NCBI RefSeq assembly: GCF_029227915.1
Contig: NC_079882.1
Location: 32,666,001 to 32,730,000 of the forward strand
From: Hydractinia symbiolongicarpus
Taxonomy: Eukaryota > Cnidaria > Hydrozoa > Anthoathecata > Hydractiniidae
DNA length: 64,000 nucleotides
Direction: 5' to 3'
Positions 48,601 through 62,900 of the stretch are shown in pieces (the first letter of the stretch is position 1; each line of letters opens with the position of its first letter). The notes under the pieces are model-generated. The model did no database searches and had not been told where the DNA came from. It saw only the letters and a list, made by a program, of their open reading frames with translations. The position numbers and the translations under genes were made by a program.

Positions 48601-50075
48601 AACTCATTTCCCGAACGATTTTTTAAATTATTTTTTCACCACTAAAACGCATGAGACTTGTAGTTTTTAAAAATGTTTTCATTTTTGATGAGACGCTGAA
48701 TAAAAGAAGTTTAATCGCCGGCAAACGAAAACCTGCGATTTCCCGTAAATCCTGGACTCGGCCGGTATAGTCAAAAGTGTACAAAGAAAGTACCCAGGGA
48801 GTAAACTCATTTCCCAAACGTTTTTTTTAAATTATTATTTCACCACTAAAACGCATGAGACTTGTAGTTTTCAAGAATGTTTTCATTTTTGATGAGACGC
48901 TGAATAAAAGAAGTTTAATCGCCGGCAAACGAAAACCCGCGATTTCCCGTAAATCCCGGCTTGGCCCGTATAGTCAAAAGTATACAAAGAAAGTACCCAG
49001 GGAGTAAACTCATTTCGCGAACGATTTTTTAAATTATTTTTTCACCACTAAAACGCATGAGACTTGTAGTTTTTAAAAATGTTTTCATTTTTGATGAGAC
49101 GCTGAATAAAAGCAGTTTAATCGCCGGCAAACGAAAACCTACGATTTCCCTAAATCCCGGACTCGGCCCGTATAGTCAAAAGTATACAAAGAAAGTACCC
49201 AGGGAGTAAACTCATTTCCAGATCGATTTTTTAAATTATTTTTTCACCACTAAAACGCATAAGACTTGTAGTTTTTAAAAATGTTTTCATTTTTGATGAG
49301 ACGCTGAATAAAAAAAGTTTAATCGCCGGCAAACGAAAACCCGCGATTTCCCGTAAATCCCGGCTTGGCCCGTATAGTCAAAAGTATACAAAGAAAGTAC
49401 CTAGGGAGTAAACTCATTTCCAGAACGATTTTTTAAATTATTTTTTCACCACTAAAACGCATGAGACTTGTAGTTTTCAAAAATGTTTTTATTTTTGATG
49501 AGACGCTGAATAAAAGCAGTTTAATCGCCGGCAAACGAAAACCCGCGATTTCCCATAAATCCCGGCTTGGCCCGTATAGTCAAAAGTATACAAAGAAAGT
49601 ACCCAGGGAGTAAACTCATTTCCCGAACGATTTTTTAAATTATTTTTTTTACCACTAAAACGCATGAGACTTGTAGTTTTTAAAAATGTTTTCATTTTTG
49701 ATGAGACGCTGAATAAAAGAAGTTTAATCGCCGGCAAACGAAAACCCGCGATTTCCCGTAAATCCCGGGCTTGGCACGTATAGTCGAATGTATACAAAGA
49801 AAGTACCCTGTGAGTAAACCCATTTCCAGAACGATTTTTTAAATTATTTTTTCACCACTAAAGCCCATGAGACTTGTAGTTTTTAAAAATGTTTTCATTT
49901 TTGATGAGACGCTGAATAAAAGAAGTTTAATCGCCGGCAAACGAAAACCCGCGATTTCCCGTAAATCTCGGCTTGGCCCGTATAGTCAAAAGTATACAAA
50001 GAAAGTACCCAGGGAGTAAACTCATTTCGCGAACGATTTTTTAAATTATTTTTTCACCACTAAAACGCATGAGAC
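45621..50075 (+). repeat. Satellite block, copy 1 of a 22/23-monomer repeat
   Basis: The left part matches 50.08 kb onward at 4455 bp (GATGAGATTCTTAATG, with ATTCTT at 46061 and 50516). After about 46.8 kb the offset is 4657 bp (CTTAATCGAAGAGG, with CGAAGAGG at 47081 and 51738; TTGGTTTGCATAG near 47137 and 51794). Within the block a 5-monomer (1013-bp) duplication spans about 47.4-49.5 kb, marked by TCAAAAGTGTACAAAG near 47758 and 48771. No gene is seen. Confidence 0.88.
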
Positions 50076-53000
50076 TTGTAGTTTTCAAAAATGTTTTCAT
50101 TTTTGATGAGACGCTTAATGAAAGAGGTTTAATCGCCGGAAAACGAAAACCCGCGATTTCCCGTAAATCCCGGGCTTGGCCCGTATAGTCGAATGTATAC
50201 AAAGAAAGTACCCTGTAAGTAAACTCATTTCCAGAACGATTTTTTAAATTATTTTTCCACCACTAAAGCGCATAAGACTTGTAGTTTTTAAAAATGTTTT
50301 CATTTTTGATGAGACGCTGAATAAAAGCAGTTTAATCGCTGGCAAACGAAAATCCGCGATTTCCCGTAAATCCCGGACTCGGCCGTATAGTCAAAAGTAT
50401 ACAAAGAAAGTACCCAGGGAGTAAACTCAATTCCCGAACGATTTTTTAAATTACTTTTTCACCACTAAAACGCATGAGACTTGTAGTTGTCAAAAATGTT
50501 TTCATTTTTGATGAGATTCTTAATGAAAGAGGTTTAATCGCCGGCAAACGAAATCCCGCGTTTTCCCGTAAATCCGGGGCTTGGCCCGTATAGTCGAATG
50601 TATACAAAGAAAGTGCCCAGGGAGTAGACTCATTTCCCGAACGATTTTTTAAATTTTTTTATCACCACTAAAACGCATGAGACTTGTAGTTTTCAAAAAT
50701 GTTTTCATTTTTGATGAGGCGCTGAATAAAAGAAGTTTAATCGCCGGCAAACGAAAACCCGCGATTTCCCGTAAATCCCGGCTTGGCCGGTATAGTCAAA
50801 AGTATACAAAGAAAGTACCCAGGGAGTAAACTCATTCCCCGAAGGATTTTTTAAATTATTTTTTCACCACTAAAACGCATGAGACTAGTAGTTTTCAAAA
50901 ATGTTTTCATTTTTGATGAGACGCTGAATAAAAGAAGTTTAATCGCCGGCAAACGAAAACCCGCGATTTCCCGTAAATCCCGGCTTGGCCGGTATAGTCA
51001 AAAGTATACAAAGAAAGTACCCAGGGAGTAAACTCATTTCCCGAACGATTTTTTAAATTATTTTTTCACCACTAAAACGCTGAGACTTGTAGTTTTCAAA
51101 AATGTGTTCATTTTTGATGAGACGCTGAATAAAAGCAGTTTAATCGCCGGCAAACGAAAATCCGCGATTTCCCGTAAATCCCGGATTCGGCCCGTATAGT
51201 CAAAAGTATACAAAGAAAGTACCCAGGGAGTAAACTCATTTCCCGAACGATTTTTTAAATTATTTTTTCACCACTAAAACGCTGAGACTTGTAGTTTTCA
51301 AAAATGTGTTCATTTTTGATGAGACGCTGAATAAAAGCAGTTTAATCGCCGGCAAACGAAAATCCGCGATTTCCCGTAAATCCCGGATTCGGCCCGTATA
51401 GTCAAAAGTATACAAAGAAAGTACCCAGGGAGTAAACTCATTTCCCGAACGATTTTTTAAATTATTTTTTCACCACTAAAACGCTGAGACTTGTAGTTTT
51501 CAAAAATGTTTTCATTTTTGATGAGACGCTGAATAAAAGCAGTTTAATCGCCGGCAAACAAAAATCCGCGATTTGCCGTAAATCCCGGACTCGGCCCGTA
51601 TAGTCAAAAGTATACAAAGAAAGTACCCAGGGAGTAAACTCATTTCCCGAACAATTTTTTAAATTTTTTTTTCACCACTAAAACGCATGAGACTTGTAGT
51701 TTTCAAGAATGTTTTCATTTTTGATGAGACGCTTAATCGAAGAGGTTTAATCGCCGGAAAACGAAAACCTGCGATTTCCTGTAAATCCCGGGCTTGGTTT
51801 GCATAGTCGAATGTATACAAAGAAAGTACCCTGTGAGTAAACTTATTTTCAGAACGATTTTTTAAATTATTTTTTCACCACTAAAACGCATAAGACTTGT
51901 AGGTTTTAAAAATGTTTTCATTTTTGATGAGACGCTGAATAAAAGAAGTTTAATCGCCGGCAAACGAAAATCCACGATTTCCCGTAAATCCCGGCTTGGC
52001 CCGTATAGTCAAAAGTATACAAAGAAAGTACCCAGGGAGTAAACTCATTTCCCGAACGATTTTTTAAATTATATTTTCACCACTAAAACGCATGAGACTT
52101 GTAGTTTTCAAAAATGTTTTCATTTTTGATGAGACGCTGAATAAAAGAAGTTTAATCGCCGGCAAACGAAAACCCGCGATTTCCCGTAAATCCCGGACTC
52201 GGCCCGTATAGTCAAAAGTATACAAAGAAAGTACCCAGGGAGTAAACTCATTTCCCGAACGATTTTTTAAATTATTTTTTCACCACTAAAACGCATGAGA
52301 CTTGTAGTTTTTAAAAATGTTTTCATTTTTGATGAGACGCTGAATAAAAGAAGTTTAATCGCCGGCAAACGAAAACCTACGATTTCCCGTAAATCCTGGA
52401 CTCGGCCGGTATAGTCAAAAGTGTACAAAGAAAGTACCCAGGGAGTAAACTCATTTCCCAAACGTTTTTTTTAAATTATTATTTCACCACTAAAACGCAT
52501 GAGACTTGTAGTTTTCAAGAATGTTTTCATTTTTGATGAGACGCTGAATAAAAGAAGTTTAATCGCCGGCAAACGAAAACCCGCGATTTCCCGTAAATCC
52601 CGGCTTGGCCCGTATAGTCAAAAGTATACAAAGAAAGTACCCAGGGAGTAAACTCATTTCGCGAACGATTTTTTAAATTATTTTTTCACCACTAAAACGC
52701 ATGAGACTTGTAGTTTTCAAAAATGTTTTCATTTTTGATGAGACGCTGAATAAAAGCAGTTTAATCGCCGGCAAACGAAAACCTACGATTTCCCTAAATC
52801 CCAGGCTCGGCCCGTATAGTCAAAAGTATACAAAGAAAGTACCCAGGGAGTAAACTCATTTCCAGGTCGATTTTTTAAATTATTTTTTCACCACTAAAAC
52901 GCATAAAACTTGTAGTTTTTAAAAATGTTTTCATTTTTGATGAGACGCTGAATAAAAGAAGTTTAATCGCCGGCAAACGAAAACCCGCGATTTCCCGTAA

Positions 53001-54534
53001 ATCCCGGGCTTGGCACATATAGTCGAATGTATACAAAGAAAGTACCCTGTAAGTAAACTCATTTCCAGAACGATTTTTTAAATTATTTTTTCACCACTAA
53101 AACGCATAAGACTTGTAGTTTTTAAAAATGTTTTCATTTTTGTAAGACGCTGAATAAAAAAAGTTTAATCGCCGGCAAACAAAAACCCGCGATTTCCCGT
53201 AAATCCCGGCTTGGCCCGTATAGTCAAAAGTATACAAAGAAAGTACCTAGGGAGTAAACTCATTTCCAGAACGATTTTTTAAATTATTTTTTCACCACTA
53301 AAACGCATGAGACTTGTAGTTTTCAAAAATGTTTTTATTTTTGATGAGACGCTGAATAAAAGCAGTTTAATCTCGCCGGCAAACGAAAACCCGCGATTTC
53401 CCATAAATCCCGGCTTGGCCCGTATAGTCAAAAGTATACAAAGAAAGTACCCAGGGAGTAAACTCATTTCCCGAACGATTTTTTAAATTATTTTTTCACC
53501 ACTAAAACGCATGAGACTTGTAGTTTTTAAAAATGTTTTCATTTTTGATGAGACGCTGAATAAAAGAAGTTTAATCGCCGGCAAACGAAAACCCACGATT
53601 TCCCATAAATCCCGGGCTTGGCACGTATAGTCGAATGTATACAAAGAAAGTACCCTGTGAGTAAACCCATTTCCAGAACGATTTTTTAAATTATTTTTTC
53701 ACCACTAAAGCCCATGAGACTTGTAGTTTTTAAAAATGTTTTCATTTTTGATGAGACGCTGAATAAAAGAAGTTTAATCGCCGGCAAACGAAAACCCGCG
53801 ATTTCCCGTAAATCCCGGCTTGGCCCGTATAGTCAAAAGTATACAAAGAAAGTACCCAGGGAGTAAACTCATTTCGCGAACGATTTTTTAAATTATTTTT
53901 TTACCACTAAAACGCATGAGACTTGTAGTTTTCAAAAATGTTTTCATTTTTGATGAGACGCTGAATAAAAGCAGTTTAATCGCCGGCAAACGAAAACCTA
54001 CGATTTCCCTAAATCCCGGACTCGGCCCGTATAGTCAAAAGTATACAAAGAAAGTACCCAGGGAGTAAACTCATTTCCAGATCGATTTTTTAAATTATTT
54101 TTTCACCACTAAAACGCATAAAACTTGTAGTTTTTAAAAATGTTTTCATTTTTGATGAGACGCTGAATAAAAGAAGTTTAATCGCCGGCAAACGAAAACC
54201 CGCGATTTCCCGTAAATCCCGGGCTTGGCACATATAGTCGAATGTATACAAAGAAAGTACCCTGTGAGTAAACTCATTTCCAGAACGATTTTTTTAAATT
54301 ATTTTTTCACCACTAAAACGCATAAGACTTGTAGTTTTTAAAAATGTTTTCATTTTTGATGAGACGCTGAATAAAAGCAGTTTAATCGCCGGCAAACGAA
54401 AACCTGCGATTTCCCTAAATCCCGGACTCGGCCCGTATAGTCAAAAGTATACAAAGAAAGTTTCCATGGAGTAAACTCATTTCCAGAACGATTTTTTAAA
54501 TTATTTTTTCACCACTAAAACGCACAAGACTTGT
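50076..54534 (+). repeat. Satellite block, copy 2, with a local monomer gain
   Basis: To about 52850 this repeats 45.62-48.2 kb. It has three consecutive AAAACGCTGAGAC units (near 51075, 51278 and 51481) where copy 1 has two (near 46621 and 46824), which accounts for the 202-bp rise in offset. The rest, to 54534, resembles 48.2-50.0 kb. Small private indels include a 2-bp gain in AATCTCGCCGG near 53373 and loss of bases in TTTTTGTAAGACG near 53140. No gene is seen. Confidence 0.85.
51043..51446 (+). repeat. Single-monomer tandem duplication (2 x 202 bp)
   Basis: Units 51043-51244 and 51245-51446 share two uncommon variants at the same positions: AATGTGTTCATTTTTG (51101 and 51303) and GGATTCGGCCCG (about 51183 and 51385). 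The AATGTGTTC change was not noticed elsewhere. This is the smallest and probably one of the newest duplications in the window. Confidence 0.9.
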
Positions 54535-56154
54535 AGTTTTTAAAAATGTTTTCATTTTTGATGAGACGCTGAATAAAAGAAGTTTAATCGCCGGCAAACG
54601 AAAACCCGCGATTTCCCGTAAATTCCGGGCTTGGCCCCTATAATCAAAAGTATACAAAGAAAGTACCCAGGGAGTAAACTCATTTCCCGAACGATTTTTT
54701 ATATTATTTTTTTACCACTAAACGCATGAGACTTGTAGTTTTCAAAAATATTTTCATATTTGATGGGACGCTGAATAAAAGAACTTTAATCGCCGGCAAA
54801 CGAAAATCCGCGATTTCCCGTAAATCCCGAACTCGGCCCGTATAGTCAAAAGTATACAAAGAAAGTACCCAGGGAGTAAACTCATTTCCCGAACGATTTT
54901 TTAAATTATTTTTTCACCACTAAAACGCATGAGACTTGTAGTTGTCAAAAATGTTTTCATTTTTGATGAGACGCTTAATGAAAGTGGTTTAATCGCCGGA
55001 AAACGAAAACCCGCGATTTCCCTTAAATCCCGGGCTTGGCCCGTATAGTCGAATGTATACAAAGAAAGTACCCTGTAAGTAAACTCATTTCCAGAACGAT
55101 TTTTTAAATTATTTTTCCACCACTAAAGCGCATAAGACTTGTAGTTTTTAAAAATGTTTTCATTTTTGATGAGACGCTGAATAAAAGCAGTTTAATCGCT
55201 GGCAAACGAAAATCCGCGATTTCCCGTAAATCCCGGACTCGGCCGTATAGTCAAAAGTATACAAAGAAAGCACCCAGGGAGTAAACTCAATTCCCGAACG
55301 ATTTTTTAAATTATTTTTTCACCACTAAAACGCATGAGACTTGTAGTTTTTAAAAATGTTTTCATTTTTGATGAGACGCTGAATAAAAGAAGTTTAATCG
55401 CCGGCAAACGAAAACCCGCGATTTCCCGTAAATTCCGGGCTTGGCCCCTATAATCAAAAGTATACAAAGAAAGTACCCAGGGAGTAAACTCATTTCCCGA
55501 ACGATTTTTTATATTATTTTTTTACCACTAAACGCATGAGACTTGTAGTTTTCAAAAATATTTTCATATTTGATGGGACGCTGAATAAAAGAACTTTAAT
55601 CGCCGGCAAACGAAAATCCGCGATTTCCCGTAAATCCCGAACTCGGCCCGTATAGTCAAAAGTATACAAAGAAAGTACCCAGGGAGTAAACTCATTTCCC
55701 GAACGATTTTTTAAATTATTTTTTCACCACTAAAACGCATGAGACTTGTAGTTGTCAAAAATGTTTTCATTTTTGATGAGACGCTTAATGAAAGTGGTTT
55801 AATCGCCGGAAAACGAAAACCCGCGATTTCCCTTAAATCCCGGGCTTGGCCCGTATAGTCGAATGTATACAAAGAAAGTACCCTGTAAGTAAACTCATTT
55901 CCAGAACGATTTTTTAAATTATTTTTCCACCACTAAAGCGCATAAGACTTGTAGTTTTTAAAAATGTTTTCATTTTTGATGAGACGCTGAATAAAAGCAG
56001 TTTAATCGCTGGCAAACGAAAATCCGCGATTTCCCGTAAATCCCGGACTCGGCCGTATAGTCAAAAGTATACAAAGAAAGCACCCAGGGAGTAAACTCAA
56101 TTCCCGAACGATTTTTTAAATTATTTTTTCACCACTAAAACGCATGAGACTTGT
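54535..56154 (+). repeat. Four-monomer (810-bp) tandem duplication
   Basis: CCCCTATAATCAAAAG (TAATC at 54641 and 55451) and AAAGCACCCAGGGAG (CACCC at 55271 and 56081) each recur at 810 bp, with AAAGTGGTTTAATCGCC and CCCTTAAATCC between them. The unit near 55.3 kb starts like the one at 56.1 kb (CGCATGAGAC) and continues like the one at 54.5 kb (TAGTTTTTAAAA), so the exchange point lies within that monomer, near 55345. Confidence 0.9.
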
Positions 56155-56969
56155 AGTTGTCAACAATGTTTTCATTTTTGATGAGACTCTTAATGAAAGA
56201 GGTTTAATCGCCGGCAAACGAAATCCCGCGTTTTCCCGTAAATCCGGGGCTTGGCCCGTATAGTCGAATGTATACAAAGAAAGTACCCAGGGAGTAAACT
56301 CATTTCCCGAACGATTTTTTAAATTTTTTTTTCACCACTAAAACGCATGAGACTTGTAGTTTTCAAAAATGTTTTCATTTTTGATGAGACGCTGAATAAA
56401 AGAAGTTTAATCGCCGGCAAACGAAAACCCGCGATTTCCCGTAAATCCTGGCTTGGCCGGTATAGTCAAAAGTATACAAAGAAAGTACCCAGGGAGTAAA
56501 CTCATTCCCCGAAGGATTTTTTAAATTATTTTTTCACCACTAAAACGCACGAGACTTGTAGTTTTCAAAAATGTTTTCATTTTTGATGAGACGCTGAATA
56601 AAAGAAGTTTAATCGCCGGCAAACGAAAACCCGCGATTTCCCGTAAATCCCGGCTTGGCCGGTGTAGTCAAAAGTATACAAAGAAAGTACCCAGGGAGTA
56701 ACTCATTTCCCGAACGATTTTTTAAATTATTTTTTCACCACTAAAACGCTGAGACTTGTAGTTTTCAAAAATGTTTTCATTTTTGATGAGACGCTGAATA
56801 AAAGCAGTTTAATTGCCGGCAAACAAAAATCCGCGATTTCCCGTAAATCCCGGACTCGGCCCGTATAGTCAAAAGTATACAAAGAAAGTACCCAGGGAGT
56901 AAACTCATTTCCCGAACGATTTTTTATATTATTTTTTCACCACTAAAACGCATGAGACTTGTAGTTGTC
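56155..56969 (+). repeat. Satellite array, about four ordinary monomers
   Basis: Monomers continue in phase between the 810-bp duplication and the distal copy of the 22-31 kb segment. One unit near 56700 has lost an A in GGGAGTAACTCATT, and one near 56745 carries the AAAACGCTGAGAC deletion variant seen at 46.6 and 51 kb. No gene is seen. Confidence 0.8.
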
Positions 56970-59900
56970 AAAAATGTTTTCATTTTTGATGAGACGCTGA
57001 ATAAAAGCAGTTTAATCGCCGGCAAACGAAAACCTGCGATTTCCCGTAAATCCCGGACTCGGCCCGTATAGTCAAAAGTATACAAAGAAAGTACCCAGGG
57101 AGTAAACTCATTTCCAGAACGATTTTTTAAATTATTTTTTCACCACTAAAATGCATAAAACTTGTAGTTTTTAAAAATGTTTTCATTTTTGATGAGACGC
57201 TGAATAAAAGAAGTATAATCGCCGGCAAACGAAAACCCGCGATTTCCCGTAAATCCCGGCTTGGCCCGTATAGTCAAAAGTATACAAAGAAAGTACCCAG
57301 GGAGTAAACTCATTTCCCGAACGATTTTTTATATTATTTTTTTACCACTAAACGCATGAGACTTGTAGTTTTCAAAAATATTTTCATATTTGATGGGACG
57401 CTGAATAAAAGAATTTTAATCGCCGGCAAACGAAAACCTGCGATTTCCCTAAATCCCGGACTCGGTCCGTATAGTCAAAAGTATACAAAGAAAGTAACCA
57501 GGGAGTAAACTCATTTCCAGAACGATTTTTTAAATTATTTTTTCACCACTAAAACGCATAAGACTTGTAGTTTTTAAAAATGTTTTCATTTTTGATGAGA
57601 CGCTGAATAAAAGAAGTTTAATCGCCGGCAAACGAAAACCCGCGATTTCCCGCAAATTCCGGGCTTGGCCCCTATAGTCAAAAGTATACAAAGAAAGTAC
57701 CCAGGGAGTAAACTCATTTCCCGAACGATTTTTTATATTATTTTTTACCACTAAACGCATGAGACTTGTAGTTTTCAAAAATATTTTCATATTTGATGGG
57801 ACGCTGAATAAAAGAATTTTAATCGCCGGCAAACGAAATCCCGCGTTTTCCCGTAAATCCGGGGCTTGGCCCGTATAGTCGAATGTATACAAAGAAAGTA
57901 CCCAGGGAGTAAACTCATTTCCCGAACGATTTTTTAAATTTTTTTTTCACCACTAAAACGCATGAGACTTGTAGTTTTCAAAAATGTTTTCATATTTGAT
58001 GAGACGCTTAATGAAAGAGGTTTAATCGCCGGAAAACGAAAACCCGCGATTTCCCGTAAATCCCGGGCTTGGCCCGTATAGTCAAAAGTATACAAAGAAA
58101 GTACCCAGGGAATAAACTCATTTCCCGAACGATTTTTTATATTATTTTTTTACCACCAAACGCATGAGACTTGTAGTTTTCAAAAATATTTTCATATTTG
58201 ATGGGACGCTGAATAAAAGAATTTTAATCGCCGGCAAACGAAAACCTGCGATTTCCCTAAATCCCGGACGCGGCCCGTATAGTCAAAAGTATACAAAGAA
58301 AGTACCCAGGGAGTAAACTCATTTCCAGAACGATTTTTTAAATTATTTTTTCACCACTAAAACGCATAAGACTTGTAGTTTTTAAAAATGTTTTCATTTT
58401 TGATGAGACGCTGAATAAAAGAAGTTTAATCGCCGGCAAACGAAAACCCGCGATTTCCCGTAAATTCCGGGCTTGGCCCCTATAGTCAAAAGTATACAAA
58501 GAAAGTACCCAGGGAGTAAGCTCATTTCCCGAACGATTTTTTATATTATTTTTTTACCACTAAACGCATGAGACTTGTAGTTTTCAAAAATATTTTCATA
58601 TTTGATGGGACGCTGAATAAAAAAATTTTATTCGCCGGCAAACGAAATCCCGCGTTTTCCCGTAAATCCGGGGCTTGGCCCGTATAGTCGAATGTATACA
58701 AAGAAAGTACCCAGGGAGTAAACTCATTTCCCGAACGATTTTTTAAATTTTTTTTTCACCACTAAAACGCATGAGACTTGTAGTTTTTAAAAATGTTTTC
58801 ATTTTTGATGAAACGCTTAATGAAAAAGGTTTAATCGCCGGAAAACAAAAACCCGCGATTTCCCGTGAATCCCGGGCTTGGCCCGTATAGTCGAATGTAT
58901 ACAAAGAAAGTACCCTGTGAGAAAACTCATTTCCAGAACGATTTTTTTAATTATTTTTTCACCACTAAAACGCATAAGACTTGTAGTTTTTAAAAATGTT
59001 TTCATTTTTGATGAGACGCTGAATAAAAGCAGTTTAATCGCCAGCAAACGAAAATCCGCGATTTCCCGTAAATCCCAGACTCGGCCGTATAGTCAAAAGT
59101 ATACAAAGAAAGTACCCAGGGAGTAAACTCATTTCCCGAACGATTTTTTAAATTATTTTTTCACCACTAAAACGCATGAGACTTGTAGTTGTCAAAAACG
59201 TTTTCATTTTTGATGAGACGCTGAATAAAAGAAGTTTAATCGCCGGCAAACGAAAACCCGCGATTTCCCGTAAATCCCGGCTTGGCCGGTATAGTCAAAA
59301 GTATACAAAGAAAGTACCCAGGGAGTAAACTCATTTCCCGAAGGATTTTTTAAATTATTTTTTCACCACTAAAACGCATTAGACTTGTAGTTTTCAAAAA
59401 AGTTTTCATTTTTGATGAGACGCTGAATAAAGGAAGTTTAATCGCCGGCAAACGAAAACCCGCGATTTCCCGTAAATCCAGGCTTGGCCCGTATAGTCAA
59501 AAGTATACAAAGAAAGTACCCAGGGAGTAAACTCATTTCCCGAACGATTTTTTAAATTATTTTTTCACCACTAAAACGCATGAGACTTGTAGTTTTTGAA
59601 AATGTTTTCATTTTTGATGAGACGCTGAATAAAAGCAGTTTAATCACCGGAAAACGAAATCCGGCGTTTTCCCGTAAATCCGGGGCTTGGCCCGTATAGT
59701 CGATTGTATACAAAGAAAGTACCCAGGGAGTAAACTCATTTCCCGAACGATTTTTTAAATTTTTTTTTCACCACTAAAACGCATGAGACTTGTAGTTTTC
59801 AAAAATGTTTTCATTTTTGATGAGACGCTTTATGAAAGAGGTTTAATCGCCGGAAAACGAAAACCCGCGATTTCCCGTAAATCCCGGGCTTGGCCCGTAT

Positions 59901-62900
59901 AGTCGAATGTATACAAAGAAAGTACCCTGTGAGTAAACTCATTTCCAGAAGGTTTTTTTAAATTATTTTTTCACCACTAAAATGCATAAGACTTGTGGGT
60001 TTTAAAAATGTTTTCATTTTTGATGAGACGCTGAATAAAAGAAGTTTAATCGCCGGCAAACGAAAACCCGCGATTTCCCATAAATCCCGGCTTGGCCCGT
60101 ATAGTCAAAAGTATACAAAGAAAGTACCCAGGGAGTAAACTCATTTCCCGAACGATTTTTTAAATTATTTTTTCACCACTAAAACGCATGAGACTTGTAG
60201 TTTTCAAAAATGTTTTCATTTTTGATGAGACGCTGAATAAAAGAAGTTTAATCGCCGGCAAACGAAAACCCGCGATTTCCCGTAAATCCCGGGCTTGGCA
60301 CGTATAGTCGAATGTATACAAAGAAAGTACCCTGTGAGTAAACCCATTTCCAGAACGATTTTTTAAATTATTTTTTCACCACTAAAGCCCATGAGACTTG
60401 TAGTTTATAAAAATGTTTTCATTTTTGATGAGACGCTGAATAAAAGAAGTTTAATCGCCGGCAAACGAAAACCCGCGATTTCCCGTAAATCCCGGCTTGG
60501 CCCGTATAGTCAAAAGTATACAAAGAAAGTACCCAGGGAGTAAACTCATTTCGCGAACGATTTTTTAAATTATTTTTTCACCACTAAAACGCATGAGACT
60601 TGTAGTTTTCAAAAATGTTTTCATTTTTGATGAGACGCTGAATAAAAGCAGTTTAATCGCCGGCAAACGAAAACCTACGATTTCCCTAAATCCCGGACTC
60701 AGCCCGTATAGTCAAAAGTATACAAAGAAAGTACCCAGGGAGTAAACTCATTTCCAGATCGATTTTTTAAATTATTTTTTCACCACTAAAACGCATAAAA
60801 CTTGTAGTTTTTAAAAATGTTTTCATTTTTGATGAGACGCTGAATAAAAGAAGTTTAATCGCCGGCAAACGAAAATCCGCGATTTCCCGTAAATCCCGGC
60901 TTGGCCGGTATAGTCAAAAGTATACAAAGAAAGTACCCAGGGAGTAAACTCATTTCCCGAAGGATTTTTTAAATTATTTTTTCACCACTAAAACGCATTA
61001 GACTTGTAGTTTTCAAAAAAGTTTTCATTTTTGATGAGACGCTGAATAAAAGAAGTTTAATCGCCGGCAAACGAAAACCCGCGATTTCCCGTAAATCCAG
61101 GCTTGGCCCGTATAGTCAAAAGTATACAAAGAAAGTACCCAGGGAGTAAACTCATTTCCCGAACGATTTTTTAAATTATTTTTTCACCACTAAAACGCAT
61201 GAGACTTGTAGTTTTTGAAAATGTTTTCATTTTTGATGAGACGCTGAATAAAAGCAGTTTAATCACCGGAAAACGAAATCCGGCGTTTTCCCGTAAATCC
61301 GGGGCTTGGCCCGTATAGTCGATTGTATACAAAGAAAGTACCCAGGGAGTAAACTCATTTCACGAACGATTTTTTAAATTTTTTTTTCACCACTAAAACG
61401 CATGAGACTTGTAGTTTTCAAAAATGTTTTCATTTTTGATGAGACGCTTTATGAAAGAGGTTTAATCGCCGGAAAACGAAAACCCGCGATTTCCCGTAAA
61501 TCCCGGGCTTGGCCCGTATAGTCGAATGTATACAAAGAAAGTACCCTGTGAGTAAACTCATTTCCAGAAGGTTTTTTTAAATTATTTTTTCACCACTAAA
61601 ATGCATAAGACTTGTGGGTTTTAAAAATGTTTTCATTTTTGATGAGACGCTGAATAAAAGAAGTTTAATCGCCGGCAAACGAAAACCCGCGATTTCCCAT
61701 AAATCCCGGCTTGGCCCGTATAGTCAAAAGTATACAAAGAAAGTACCCAGGGAGTAAACTCATTTCCCGAACGATTTTTTAAATTATTTTTTCACCACTA
61801 AAACGCATGAGACTTGTAGTTTTCAAAAATGTTGTCATTTTTGATGAGACGCTGAATAAAAGAAGTTTAATCGCCGGCAAACGAAAACCCGCGATTTCCC
61901 GTAAATCCCGGGCTTGGCACGTATAGTCGAATGTATACAAAGAAAGTAACCTGTGAGTAAACCCATTTCCAGAACGATTTTTTAAATTATTTTTTCACCA
62001 CTAAAGCCCATGAGACTTGTAGTTTATAAAAATGTTTTCATTTTTGATGAGACGCTGAATAAAAGAAGTTTAATCGCCGGCAAACGAAAACCCGCGATTT
62101 CCCGTAAATCCCGGCTTGGCCCGTATAGTCAAAAGTATACAAAAAAAGTACCCAGGGAGTAAACTCATTTCGCGAACGATTTTTTAAATTATTTTTTCAC
62201 CACTAAAACGCATGAGACTTGTAGTTTTCAAAAATGTTTTCATTTTTGATGAGACGCTGAATAAAAGCAGTTTAATCGCCGGCAAACGAAAACCTACGAT
62301 TTCCCTAAATCCCGGACTCAGCCCGTATAGTCAAAAGTATACAAAGAAAGTACCCAGGGAGTAAACTCATTTCCAGATCGATTTTTTAAATTATTTTTTC
62401 ACCACTAAAACGCATAAAACTTGTAGTTTTTAAAAATGTTTTCATTTTTGATGAGACGCTGAATAAAAGAAGTTTAATCGCCGGCAAACGAAAACCCGCG
62501 ATTTCCCGTAAATCCCGGGCTTGGCACATATAGTCGAATGTATACAAAGAAAGTACCCTGTGAGTAAACTCATTTCCAGAACGATTTTTTAAATTATTTT
62601 TTCACCACTAAAACGCATAAGACTTGTAGTTTTTAAAAATGTTTTCATTTTTGATGAGACGCTGAATAAAAAAAGTTTAATCGCCGGCAAACAAAAACCC
62701 GCGATTTCCCGTAAATCCCGGCTTGGCCCGTATAGTCAAAAGTATACAAAGAAAGTACCTAGGGAGTAAACTCATTTCCCGAACGATTTTTTAAATTATT
62801 TTTTCACCACTAAAACGCATGAGACTTGTAGTTTTCAAAAATGTTTTCATTTTTGATGAGACGCTGAATAAAAGCAGTTTAATCGCCGGCAAACGAAAAC

